Source: Planococcus citri (lineage: Eukaryota; Arthropoda; Insecta; Hemiptera; Pseudococcidae). From it: DNA of 64,000 nucleotides. How positions within the stretch are numbered: the stretch's first letter is position 1; each line of letters begins with the position of its first letter. Location of the stretch: contig NC_088681.1 in the NCBI RefSeq assembly GCF_950023065.1, positions 54,780,836 to 54,844,835 of the forward strand, in the 5' to 3' direction. Under the pieces are notes generated by a model. It was not told the origin of the DNA, did not search any database, and saw only the letters and a program-made list of their open reading frames with translations. The position numbers and the translations under genes were made by a program. This document shows positions 1 through 10,765 of the stretch, piece by piece.

Positions 1-625
1 GACCTTTATCTCAAGACTAATAATTGAAGTAGGAACAGAAATCGATTCAAAATATTTCAAATAGGGTCAAAAAAATTTCAAGATCAGTAATTATGTAAAA
101 TTTGAAAATGTAAAATCTAAACTTTCAAAACGCAAGCTCAACTTTTCATGCTAAATTCAAAAGTTGAAAGTCAAGTTTTCCCTCAAAAATTCTAGAAAAT
201 CACAATTAAGATACTTTTTACCCCCCCCCCCCCAATTTAACAAAATCATTTTTTAAAATGAGATCTGCGCGAACATCCCTCAAAAAGGCACTACCTTCGG
301 AATGCAATGCGAGCCTGGGGCAAATATAAGTTTGCTCCATTTCTAGGTGTAAAACTATAGAGGTTTTTTGAGAGGGGGGGAGAGGTTGGATTGAAAATTG
401 TCAACTGATATAGGGAAAAAATACCAATTTTGGTGATTAATATATTATTATTATTATTATGACTTGCAAAAATTTTCATTTTCTGTTTTGGTTTTTTTGG
501 GGGTCCAAATGTGATTTTTTTATTTTTAAAACAAGAATCAAATTTTCCCAAGCGAAGCAAGGGCGAAAGTTTTTGTAAATTTGATTTTGAGAGGCCTAAT
601 AATGATGTTTTCTTATGCAAGGTGT
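1..625. other. AT-rich DNA, no gene seen
   Basis: No supported gene. The stretch is AT-rich with a run of 13 C at 221-233 and a short ATT microsatellite near 447-460. Short open frames here have no recognisable domain and biased K/F/S composition, as expected from AT-rich non-coding DNA. Confidence 0.6.
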
Positions 626-634
626 TCATTTTTT
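626..634. repeat. Putative 9-bp target-site duplication (left)
   Basis: TCATTTTTT directly abuts the left end of the foldback element and is repeated exactly at 4164-4172. The sequence is T-rich, so chance identity is not negligible, but the position at both boundaries is exact. Confidence 0.55.
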
Positions 635-1476
635 AGGTAAATGCCGCCAGCTCCACCCACATCAAATTTGAAGTTGAAATATGCACCAATCGTTAGTGCA
701 TCGTTAGTGCACGTAAGTGCACCAATGCATTTCGTTAGTGCACACCCCCCTCTCCCCCTGTACAAGAAACACTTGGGTGGAGCTGGGGGCATGGTAGCGC
801 CACCCACGTGGAATTTCAACTCGAAATTGATGTCAATCGTTAGTGCATCGTTAGTGCACGTAAGTGCATCCATTTATTTCGTTAGTGCAAACCCCCTTCC
901 CCCTCCCCCACAAATTTCCACCCCCGCGACCCCTCAAATGATATGTGGGCGTTGAAAGTGGCATCAATCGTTAGTGCATCGTTAGTGCACTACAATGCAT
1001 GTGCACATTTTCAGATTCCACTCCCCCTTCGTCCCCACTGATTTAAATTGATATTTAGGTGTTTGGGTGGAGCAGGCGGCATGTTAGCACCACCCACATC
1101 GAATTTCAACTCGAAATTGATGTCAATCGTTAGTGCATCGTTAGTGCACATAAGTGCATCCATTCATTTCGTTAGTGCACACCCCCTTCCCCCTCCCCGG
1201 AAAATTTCTACCCCCGCGACCCCCCCCCCCAATGGCATATGGGAAATGAAAACTGAAATAATCTTTAGTGCATTGTTAGCGCACGCGCTTGCATCAATCA
1301 ATTTATTTGCCCCCCCCCCACCCCATGAATTCAGCACCCCCATCATCAAGTTTACCTCAAAATTCACCCCTCACTTCCTAAAATATATTTTTTTAGAAAA
1401 ATTGTCCACAATCACATCACTGATGCATTGATACATCTATACTACCAAATTTCAGCTTGTTCTGATGATTGCAACC
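635..1476 (+). repeat. Left inverted arm with GTTAGTGCA subrepeats
   Basis: The arm pairs with 3319-4163. It is built from repeated blocks (around 641-780, 791-955 and 1081-1240, with partial blocks between) of the form GGTGGAGC, then AATTTCAACTCGAAATTG, then two copies of CGTTAGTGCAT, then a C-rich tract. Frames of about 104 and 127 codons on either strand inside the arm are by-products of this repetition: they are present in both arms and show no domain. C/G homopolymer lengths differ slightly between arms, which is where most arm differences lie. Confidence 0.85.
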
Positions 1477-1478
1477 TT

Positions 1479-2463
1479 TCAGGCCCCTACGTGGAGTGGA
1501 TGAAATTTTCAATTTTTTAAATTTTGAACAACATTGAGTCTGAGATACGAAGTTTTCAATCTATAAGTATGTAGCCGAGTATGAAAAATCGAATAGTTGA
1601 AGAAAAAATTTGAAAATTGGTGTAATTGTTCCTAAGGGGTCGAAGTATCATACGAGTTCAATTCCAATTTCCTGCGGACCCCTGGTGATTGAAGGGGGGG
1701 TCTACATTTTTGAGTACCCCATAAAGAGGGGTTAAAATTGGAATTTTTTGCTCGAATAAAATGGAATCGTCTCTTGAGACCCTCAAGAACAGGTGGTCAA
1801 AATTTCAGGCCTCTATGTGGAGTGGATGAAATTTTCGATTTTTCAAATTTTGAAAAAAAATCGAGTCTGAGATACAATGATTTCAGTCTATATTTGGCCT
1901 AGTACATATGAAAAATGGAATAGTTGAAGAAAAAATTTGAAAAATTGTATAATTGTTCTTACGGGGTAGAAGTATCATACGAGTTCAATTTCAACTTCCT
2001 GCTGACCCCTGGAGGTGGTTGGACTTGATTTTTTTCAAAATTTTAAAGATCAAAAACATCCACTCCACGTAGGAGGCTGAAATTTTGACCTGCAGCTGAT
2101 CTTGAGGGTCTCAGTAGACGATTCGATTTTATTCGAGCCAAAAATTCCAATTTTAACCCCTCTTTATGGGGTACTCAAAAATGTACACCCCCCCCCCCTT
2201 CCACCACCAGGGGTCCTCAGGAAGTTGAAATTGAACTCGTATGATACTTCGACCCCTTAGGAACAATTACACCAATTTTCAAATTTTTTCTTCAACTATT
2301 CGATTTGTCGTACTCGGCTACATATAAACTGAAATCTTCGTACCTCAGACTCAATTTTTTTCAAAATTTGAAAAATTGAAAATTTCATCCACTCCACGTT
2401 GCGGTTTGAAATTTTGACCACCTGTTCTTGAGGGTCTCAGGAGACGATTCGATTTTATTCGAG
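1479..2463. repeat. Nested inverted/direct repeats in the element core
   Basis: A unit from GTGGAGTGGATGAAATTTTC through CTCAAGAACAGGTGGTCAAA (about 1490-1800) recurs in direct orientation, truncated, at about 1812-2010. It recurs inverted at about 2050-2400, followed by a further inverted fragment to about 2463. Markers are AATTGTTCCTAAGGGGTCG at 1625 and its reverse complement ending at 2268. The foldback element therefore holds a second, unrelated palindrome-like repeat. Confidence 0.75.
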
Positions 2464-2605
2464 TCGTGGCGCGACTCTTCAAAAAAAAGAGTCAGACTCC
2501 TCGAAATTGCGACTCGTTTAATTAAAGAGTTTCAAAAGAGTCCGACTCTGAGTCGCACCGTTGCGACTCCCCGCGACTCTTCCACGCGACTCCGAGTCGC
2601 CCCAG
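2464..2605. repeat. GAGTCG/CGACTC-rich short palindromic cluster
   Basis: Within about 140 bp the 6-mer CGACTC or its complement GAGTCG occurs many times, often as abutting inverted copies (GACTCCGAGTCG, GACTCTGAGTCG). A 131-codon frame from 2428 runs through this cluster but is S/R/L-rich low-complexity translation of the repeat, and I do not regard it as a gene. Confidence 0.55.
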
Positions 2606-3318
2606 CTCTGAGTATATGTTATTTGCTAATCAACTTTTTATTTTCACATAACAAACCTATAGTTTCGACTATTTTTGTGCCTTATATTAATCAAAAACTG
2701 CGCATTTCAGCATTATTGAATAAAAACAAACAATTTTTATCTAGGTTATTTTCAATTGTCCCTGAAATCAAATACTGGAAACTTGGGAAGGGGGTGGATC
2801 CTATGGAATCGAGGAGGAGGTGAAGAAATTGGTTGTGATACGGGTCTTCTGAAAGGAAATTTAATTCTAAATACTTTTTGTTAATAATATAATTTTTAAT
2901 GTATCTTTGTAAATTTCGGCAGAAAATTAAAAAAAAAAATGATTTTGAGAACGCTTTTTTGAGCTTTTAAGCTCAACGGTTGTTCCAAACAAAATTAAAG
3001 ATGACCGCGTTGTAGAGGACATTGTTAAGGAACAATTTTCATTCAAACTTTTTCTTTTAGGACCAATAATAGGTGAAGAGATAGACGAATTTTCAAGCCT
3101 TGTGGGGAGGAGGGTGGATTCTAGAAAAAGGGGGAGGGGAAAAAGGACATCTGAGCTACATTTTTTTGTATTGACTTGTAGAACAGTATTCAATCATAAA
3201 ATTGCTTTCGACAGAATTAGCGAGCGGATGTCCAATTGAGACCTGACTAATATCCTGGTATAGTGTATAAGCTCTACAATGCTTTATTTCGCGACCTGAC
3301 AAAAAAATCACTTTGTGG
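2606..3318. other. Central unique part of foldback element
   Basis: Non-repetitive DNA between the nested repeats and the right arm. The longest minus frame (2927-3193) is serine-rich and shows no transposase signature. I see no supported coding sequence, consistent with a non-autonomous element. Confidence 0.5.
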
Positions 3319-4163
3319 GGTTGCAATCATCAGAACAAGCTGAAATTTGGTAGTATAGATGTATCAATGCATCAGTGATGTGAATGTGGACAATTTTTCT
3401 AAAAAAATATATTTTAGGAAGTGAGGGGTGAATTTTGAGGTAAACTTGATGATGGGGGTGCTGAATTCATGGGGTGGGGGGGCAAATAAATTGATTGATG
3501 CAAGCGCGTGCGCTAACAATGCACTAAAGATTATTTCAGTTTTCATTTCCCATATGCCATTGGAGGGGGGGGGGGGGTCGCGGGGGGTAGAAATTTTCCG
3601 GGGAGGGGGAAGGGGGTGTGCACTAACGAAATGAATGGATGCACTTATGTGCACTAACGATGCACTAACGATTGACATCAATTTCGAGTTGAAATTCGAT
3701 GTGGGTGGTGCTAACATGCCGCCTGCTCCACCCAAACACCTAAATATCAATTTAAATCAGTGGGGACGAAGGGGGAGTGGAATCTGAAAATGTGCACATG
3801 CATTGTAGTGCACTAACGATGCACTAACGATTGATGCCACTTTCAACGCCCACATATCATTTGAGGGGTCGCGGGGGTGGAAATTTGTGGGGGAGGGGGA
3901 AGGGGGTGTGCACTAACGAAATAAATGGATGCACTTACGTGCACTAACGATGCACTAACGATTGACATCAATTTCGAGTTGAAATTCCACGTGGGTGGCG
4001 CTACCATGCCCCCAGCTCCACCCAAGTGTTTCTTGTACAGGGGGAGAGGGGGGTGTGCACTAACGAAATGCATTGGTGCACTTACGTGCACTAACGATGC
4101 ACTAACGATTGGTGCATATTTCAACTTCAAATTTGATATGGGTGGAGCTGGCGGCATTTACCC
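3319..4163 (-). repeat. Right inverted arm of foldback element
   Basis: Reverse complement of 635-1476, from GGTTGCAATCAT at the inner edge to the GGCGGCATTTACCC end. It contains a run of 13 G at 3565-3577 where the left arm has a shorter C run. Conservation along the whole ~840 bp suggests a recent insertion or ongoing arm homogenisation. Confidence 0.85.
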
Positions 4164-4172
4164 TCATTTTTT
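4164..4172. repeat. Putative 9-bp target-site duplication (right)
   Basis: TCATTTTTT directly follows the right end of the foldback element and matches 626-634 exactly. Confidence 0.55.
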
Positions 4173-5976
4173 GGCTTTTGAAATTTTAGAATTTGCATTT
4201 TTTTTAGGATGTTAGTTTTGATTGTATTTTTAGAGGCATAAAAATGATACTTTTTATACGAGAAGTTTATTTTTTTGTTTTAAAACTATAAAAAGTTTTT
4301 TTTTAGAAATTTCAATTTTAAAAAAGCAAAGAAAACAAGTCAGAGCGAAAAGAGGGCAAAAGATTTCGAAAGTTTGTGTTTTGAGAAGTAAAAAAACAGC
4401 GTTTTCTTTCATCACAGGCCCTTCTTTTGCTGGGCCAGCAGAAAGCGCGGACCTGGGACACTCTGCCTCTTTGCCCCCCCCCCCCCGCTTTCAACGGCCC
4501 GGCAAAAGGGCAGAGAGATCCCCAATTTTGATCAAAATTCAGAAAAAGTTTTAAAATGAAAGAACATAAATCATCATTTGTTAATAGGTACATAATTATG
4601 TAGTACATACATTAAATTAGGTAAGTGTCAAGTTCAAATAATGACCTATTTTTGTCAATCCCACCACACTCACCGTGTTTCTGGACAAGGTCAAAATGCT
4701 GAAACATTGAATTTGATGTGTAGAGCTGGGATTTTAATTCAGAATAATATAATGAAAATATGCAAAAATATTAGTTTGAGTAACGTACTGTATCCCTAAA
4801 AAGGATTTTTCAAGCTGGAAAACATGAAAACTCTTCATTCAAAACAAAATGAACCCAGAGATTTAAAAATACATTCTTTCAAAAATAGGCAAGACAACTC
4901 ATTTATAAATTCATAAATTATTTCGGAAAAAAATTTTCTTTATAAAATTTTAGCAGTGTTACGATTTTTTGAAAAAAAAAGTTTTAAAAATCGAAATTTT
5001 TGCAAAATTACCGTTAACATGCAATAAAATAAGTACCAGAGAATGCTCAAATATTTAAAAATATGCAGGTTTTTTCCTAAAATGTGCAATTTGGTCAGAA
5101 ATATGCAAAATATGCAAAAATGATATTGGATTCATTCATCAGAAAAGCTCATGATTCGTGGAGATCTTATCAAAATAATAATTACCCATGCATTTTTTTA
5201 GTCCATAGAAAAATATGCAAAGCATAAAAATTCCAGCTCTAATGATGTGTAATGCATCGTTTGTTAGGTGTTCGAGGGTGCTAAATTCGAGTAGGTACAT
5301 AAAATAGGTAATTAGTTTTTGAATTCGAGCCTTCGATGCTTCTTAAACTTCCAAATTTTGAAAAAACAATCGAAAAATTATGGAATTTTGACGTGTGGTC
5401 GCTCAGATTGATTTTTTTTAGTGTCCTTTAGTTCCTCGGATTTTTCAAAATTGGGAGCTGAAATGTCACTCTTCACCCTTCCCTTTTCATAAACAAAAAA
5501 AAAATGAAACAAAATTTCCATTTGTCAAACTTTGAGCTCTCGAGCTTTCGATTAGGTAGGAGAGTTTGACATTGACTTAATTTTTCTTACCTATGTCTTG
5601 CTAAGGTCACTTGACCACAATTTTTTTAACGCTCCATCTGATTTTTACACAAACCAGGCACTTTTAATACACACATTGAGTCCATTTTATCAATTTTTTT
5701 TCAAAATTCCAAAACTTGAGCATTTGTCTAAAGACAACTGAATAATGACTTCCCCAAAGCTAATATCTACTTTTACATTCGGGTCAATTAGATTTCAAAA
5801 AAGGTTAAAAATCGACCAACCCTATCGCTCACATTCAAACACGTACCTATCTAACACACAGCAGACATTCAACGATACACCTATGACACCCTGTATACAT
5901 ATAAATTTACGAAAGAGGAAAAAAAAATAAAGGTAAGATTTCAGCTTATTTCAAGTTATACGGTTGGTGTAAAAAG
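4173..5976. other. AT-rich intergenic or intronic DNA
   Basis: No supported gene. A run of 13 C lies at 4474-4486. ATGCAAAATATGCAAA-type words recur around 4757-5220. A weak 61-codon frame at 5745-5930 has no domain. Confidence 0.5.
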
Positions 5977-6161
5977 CGATGCCTGGCGAATATGACATTT
6001 CCAACTCTTATCAAGTTCACTCATCAATCACTTTTCTCGCTACGTTTGTTGTAATTTTGTACGCCTTACAAGGCCTGTTAATGTTTATTTTTTTCACTCG
6101 AGCTCAACGCGAGCGCAACCGAATGCACGACGAGATACTAAAACAATTTATTATTGTCTAG
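5977..6161 (+). CDS. Possible terminal exon of a family-B GPCR or small membrane protein
   Basis: Seen: 60 codons from ATG at 5979 to TAG, with mixed synonymous codons unlike the surrounding A/T-run frames. A hydrophobic segment (about residues 17-40) contains YALQGLLMFIFF and is followed by a basic/polar tail beginning RAQRERNRMHDE. Known: TM7 of secretin/adhesion/methuselah-type receptors typically carries a LQG-x-x-x-F motif followed by a charged tail. Inferred: this could be the last coding exon of such a receptor, with its start set by the AG at 5975-5976 because an in-frame TAA lies at 5970-5972. That acceptor has a poor pyrimidine tract. AATAAA occurs at 6360. The alternative is a stand-alone small transmembrane ORF, or chance. 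Confidence 0.33.
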
Positions 6162-6169
6162 TTTCAGTT

Positions 6170-7655
6170 TCGTATACGTATAGCGAAAGTTTCATTTGGC
6201 AAAGGCGAAGGCGAAGGTGCGCGCGAATATTTCCAAATCTTGGGAGAGTTTTGTTTATAAGCGCGAATAGCTTAGGCTGATTTAATGAAAGTAATTCGTA
6301 AAGCTCGAAGAGAATTCATTAATATGCGGCCTCTAAAGTCCTAACTGATTGATGGTTACAATAAATGATAACACAGCATCGAGCTCTTTCCACATCGAAT
6401 ATATACGTATACCTACCTTTTCGTATAGCTAGATACCTACGTCTGCAAAAAAAAAAAGACCACGATTTTGGCCAACGCACCGTATATTATGATGAGTGGG
6501 GGGGGGAGATCCCACGCTCCATTAGCGACTTTTTTTAAAATTAAAAATTCTGCCACCGCGTAGAGGCATTTTTTAAAAACGCGTGCAGCTTTCAAAAAAT
6601 GATTAATAATTAATTTTTTTCCGCGTATAAAAATGCTTCGACGAGTTTACCTCGCAACGGTTTAATTTCGGTAACCTATCAAGTGTGCCGGAACATTTAT
6701 TGATATAGTAGTTTGTCGCTTTTTCCGTCGTGTTTACGCCCTAATGACGAGCGTCGCCATCAATTATATTTAATAGTTTAAATGTCGTAATCGATTCTCC
6801 GACTTGTTCTTCAATTTGGCTCGAATAGTGATATACGAATAAGTATGGTTAACACAGGATAGAGCCAGATAGCGAGGAGACGACCAACTTAACGGCATCG
6901 GTAGCTCTCCACTCTACACGCAAACCGTGAAGGAAATCGCATTAAGATATCAGCACATAGACCTTAATGATGTTCGATATCACCCTCAATAAAAATTTTA
7001 TATCAGGAAAAACCTCGATTTTCTTCTCTCTTCTTTACTCTCTCCTCTCTCGCGCACGTAGCTCTCTCGTAAAGGAAACCTCGACGTACTCGTAAACGTA
7101 TTTTAAATTATAATGCAGTTGTTAAAATCGAGCCGTTCTGCAGGTTTTTGTTATACTTCGCCAAAGTCCACAGGGTTTAAGGATAAATAGACTATACGCC
7201 GGATGGGATATTCAACCGAGAGGCTCGAATATCATTTTTTTCTTTTCGCTTTTGCTCGGTGCTCACAAAAGAATTGAAAAGGTTTGGAGAGAAAATTATT
7301 CCTAGCCAGAGTTATGGGAATTGATTTTTATATGAATCAAAATATTGAAGTAGAATATTTTTTAAATGGAAAAGGAAAACTGCAGTAAAAGGTGAAGTGC
7401 CTAAATATGGCTACCTACCCTGAAGTGACCACTTTGGTGTTCAATAATGGAAAAATGAGTGAAATAAAACGAAGAATGAAAAGGAATGGGAAATGAGTGA
7501 AAAAAATAATGACAGAAAAAAAACATAGAAAAATGATGGGAAGTAACAAATTGAATAAATAATGAAAATTATTAAAAAATAATGAAAAAATTAATGAATA
7601 CAACCAAGAAAAAACGATGAAATGAAACCAAAACGAAGCCAATTTGAAAAAATAA
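6170..7655. other. Mixed-composition DNA, no gene recognised
   Basis: From about 6170 to 7240 the base composition is more balanced (many CG dinucleotides), as in non-repetitive intergenic or regulatory DNA. A CT-rich tract lies at about 7021-7075 and a GAAAAATGA-type A-rich stretch at 7440-7640. No reading frame is supported. Confidence 0.45.
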
Positions 7656-7660
7656 GGCTA

Positions 7661-8020
7661 TATTCGTGTTCAGCGATATCGAAAACATACTATTTCATAT
7701 GTTACACGAATGAAACCATTTTTTTGACTTTTACCCCCTTCGGGGAGGTACTTGGAGGCGTGGATGGGGCCCAATCAAAAATCTGATATCATATTCGCGT
7801 TCAGCGTCACCAAAAACATACGATTTCATGTATCGCACGAACAAAACACTTTTTTGAACTTTTACCCCATTTGGGGAGGTGCTGGGGGCCGTGGATGGGG
7901 TCCAATCAAAAATCTGACGTCATATTCGCGTTCAGCGTCACCAAAAACGTACAATTCGATATATCACATGCCCCAGATTCCTTTTTGAAAGTTTTGCCCA
8001 AATTTGGGGGAGGGGGTGCT
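7661..8020 (+). repeat. 131-bp tandem repeat, about 2.7 copies
   Basis: The start TATTCGYGTTCAGCG occurs at 7661, 7792 and 7923, giving two exact 131-bp steps. Each unit runs through a C/G-rich box (GGGGAGGT, GTGGATGGGG) and CCAATCAAAAATCTGA; the third copy degrades after about 8010. Related, diverged sequence appears at 31290-31440 (plus) and at 27875-28140 (minus), so this is a dispersed family that is tandemly amplified here. Confidence 0.8.
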
Positions 8021-8460
8021 CTTCTACCATTAAAAGATCCCATCTCGAAAATTGAATATTTCGAAAAAGCATCAAATGATATCTCTATGGAAATTTTTTC
8101 AGAATTCTGAATGGTAACTCTCACTTACAGCGCCATTTTGAAATTTGAACTTTTAATTTGAAAGTTCAACTTTCAACTTTTGAAAATTTCAAAATACTTG
8201 GAAAGTTCAAAATGCAATGCCCCTTCGAATTGTGAAATCAGTTTTGATCAAAGTATCGTGGCTTTAGAGTTATGCACTGCTGAAGTTGAGTACCTCCAGA
8301 CAGTGTGAAAATAATAGAAGCCCCCCCCCACTCGCCCCCTGAGAGAGCTGGGACCAAACTGATTGCGGATTTCTTACTTATTGGATGGGTAGATATTGTA
8401 AGAAAGAATTGAGCGAAATTCAAGGACATGTCTCAAAAACGTTGGTCAAATTAAGAGAGA
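8021..8460. other. AT-rich DNA, no gene seen
   Basis: No supported feature apart from a 9-C run near 8321. Short frames on both strands lack domains. Confidence 0.45.
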
Positions 8461-9070
8461 ATGACCCTAACAAAAAAATTCCATCACAAAAAAATTTAAA
8501 AACTAAATCAATTAGGAAAAAACTGAACTGATATTTAAAAAGTCAAAATAAAAAACTCAAACCGAATCGAAAACCAATACAAGAAAAATTGCAAAAATAA
8601 AACCGAAAACAAAAAATCAAAACAAAAACCTCAAATATGAAAACTAACAAAAAAAAAAGCAGAAACAAACCATCGAAAATTGAAACATTTCAAAATGAAA
8701 AGGAACCAAAAAAAATCATTTTTACAACCTCAAAATTTACCCAAAGAATTTCAGAAACGAAATAGAACATAAAAAAACAAAATGGAAACACAAAAACTTG
8801 AAATAAAATTCTGGAAAAGAAATCAATCTTGAAAAAACTGAATCAAAACAATAAAATCAATCGTGAAAAAAATGAATCCAATTGAGAATCAAAAGTAAGA
8901 AACAAACTTGAGAAAACAAAATGGAAAAACTTGAACATATTAGTAAAATTCTGGAAACGAAATTGATCATGAAAATACTGAATCAATAAACGAAGAACTG
9001 AAATCAAATTGAAAATCAAGATCAAGAAAAACTGCCAAACCATAAACCAATATCAATGAAATCCAAATTA
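8461..9070. repeat. A-rich degenerate repeat
   Basis: Highly A-rich plus strand built of GAAAC/AAAATCAAAAC words. TTCTGGAAAMGAAATYRATC recurs at about 8809 and 8949, followed each time by TGAAAAWACTGAATCAA, indicating two diverged copies of a ~140-bp unit. No coding frame is supported. Confidence 0.55.
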
Positions 9071-9344
9071 AATGTGACAAAAATGCATAGAAAAACTAGA
9101 TAATCATTAAGAAAGTTGTCAAACGATAAAAAAAATATTTAAGATTTAAAATCATTAAAAATCAGAAAAAAGTAATAAAATATTAATAAAAATACATGAA
9201 AAAGTGTTAAAATGGAATAAAAACCCTCAAAAAGAATCGAAATTACTGTAAAGTAACAAAACTTGATGAAATTATGAATGAATTTGTCAAAAATGCTCAA
9301 AACGTTATGCAGAAACGTATTATGTAAATGAAATCAGGAAAATA

Positions 9345-9520
9345 CGCGACAAGGCAAAACGAAACATTCTTTCATCAATCAATAAAAATTATAGTGAATA
9401 ATTCGTTCGCGAACGATTCATCTCTTCTGAGCAAATCGTTCGCGAACGAGTCATTCACTACCTATAATTTTTATTGTTAGATAAAAGAATGTTTCATTTT
9501 GTTTTGTCACGTATTTTTCT
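9345..9520. repeat. Head-to-head monomer pair at the left array edge
   Basis: AAAATACGCGACAAGGCAAA to the first palindrome (9350-9428) is repeated in reverse complement after the second palindrome (about 9440-9520, ending TTTTGTCACGTATTTTT). The array therefore begins with a monomer in the opposite orientation to the rest. This is a local inversion or the boundary of a larger inverted structure. Confidence 0.7.
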
Positions 9521-10020
9521 GAAATTCTGACTTGATTTTCAAGTGATCCAGTCGTTCTCAAATGATTCATTGTTTGATTTATTGGTGATTGATTCATTCG
9601 CGACCGGTTTATTCACTTCTGAGTAAAGTATTCACCAACATCATTTTCAATTCTTTTTGGAGGATTTGAAAAAATCAAATTTTGTGACGTGATTCAGTCG
9701 TTCTCGAACGAGTTTTCTCGGTTGAACGAATCGTTCACGAACGAATCACTCATAATTCAATTGACAGGTTAAAGAATGCTTCATTTTGATTTTGCCTTCT
9801 GATTCTTTCAATTTTCAGTGATTCATTCGTTCGCGAACGATTTTTATCGTCTGACCAAATCGTTCGCGAACGAATCACTCATAATTTAATTGACAGGTTA
9901 AAAAATGTTTCATTTTGCCTTCAAATTTTTTTCAATTTTAAATGATTCATTCATTCGCGAACGATTTTTATTGTCTGAGCGAATCGTTCGCGAACGAATC
10001 ACTCATAATTTAATTGACAG

Positions 10021-10765
10021 GTTAAAAAATGTTTCATTTTGCATTCTAATTTTTTTCGATTATTAATGATTCATTTGTTCGCGAACGATTTTTATTGTCT
10101 GAGCAAATCGATCGCGAACGAATCACTCATAATTTTATTGACAAGTTGAAGAATGTTTCATTTTTCCTTCTGATTTTTTTCAATTTTCAGTGATTCATTC
10201 GTTCGCGAACGATTTTTATCGTCTGAGCAAATCGTTCGCGAACGAATCACTTACAATTTAATGGACAGGTTAAAGAATGTTTCATTTTGCCTTCTAATTT
10301 TTTTCAATTTTCAGTGATTCATTCGTCCGCGAACGATTTTTATTGTCTGAGCAAATCGTTCGCGAAACAATCACTCATAATTTAATTGACAGGTTGAAGA
10401 ATGCTTCATTTTGCATTCTAATTTTTTTCGATTATTAATGATTCATTCGTTCGCGAACGATTTTTATTGTCTGAGCAAATCGATCGCGAACGAATCACTC
10501 ATAATTTTATTGACAAGTTGAAGAATGTTTCATTTTTCCTTCTGATTTTTTTCAATTTTCAGTGATTCATTCGTTCGCGAACGATTTTTATCGTCTGAGC
10601 AAATCGTTCGCGAACGAATCACTCACAATTTAATGGACAGGTTAAAGAATGTTTCATTTTGCCTTCTAATTTTTTTCAATTTTCAGTGATTCATTCGTTC
10701 GCGAACGATTTTTATTGTCTGAGCAAATCGTTCGCGAAACAATCACTCATAATTTAATTGACAGG
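10021..10765 (+). repeat. Higher-order 372-bp duplication (3 x 124 bp)
   Basis: Three consecutive monomers starting at 10069 are repeated almost exactly from 10441. Shared private variants show this: CGATTATTAATG before the unit, ATCGATCGCGAACG, TTTTTCCTTC, TTTAATGGACAGG and the defective site CGCGAAACAATCAC occur in the same order 372 bp apart. This is the signature of unequal exchange within a living array. Confidence 0.8.

Larger units (their letters stand above)
635..4163. mobile_element. Foldback (FB-like) DNA element, 3.5 kb
   Basis: Seen: the segment begins AGGTAAATGCCGCC and ends GGCGGCATTTACCC, which are inverted copies with one mismatch. Two arms of about 840 bp (635-1476 and 3319-4163) are near-identical inverted repeats around an 1.84-kb centre. 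The direct repeat TCATTTTTT directly abuts both ends (626-634 and 4164-4172), giving an apparent 9-bp target duplication. Known: long inverted arms with internal subrepeats and 9-bp duplications are the hallmark of Drosophila FB elements and related MULE-type transposons. Inferred: a non-autonomous FB-like insertion. No transposase frame is visible. The duplicated 9-mer is low in complexity, so superfamily assignment is less certain than the inverted-repeat structure. Confidence 0.75.

Noticed and set aside
641..1431. Frames of 104 and 127 codons (APPTSNF, SIVSASLVH phrases) and their mirror copies at 3364-4157
   Set aside because: They are the two inverted arms read in the same frame; composition follows the GTTAGTGCA subrepeats and no domain is present.
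2428..2823. 131-codon frame in the foldback core
   Set aside because: Runs through the CGACTC cluster and unrelated downstream DNA; no start context, domain or homologous pattern.
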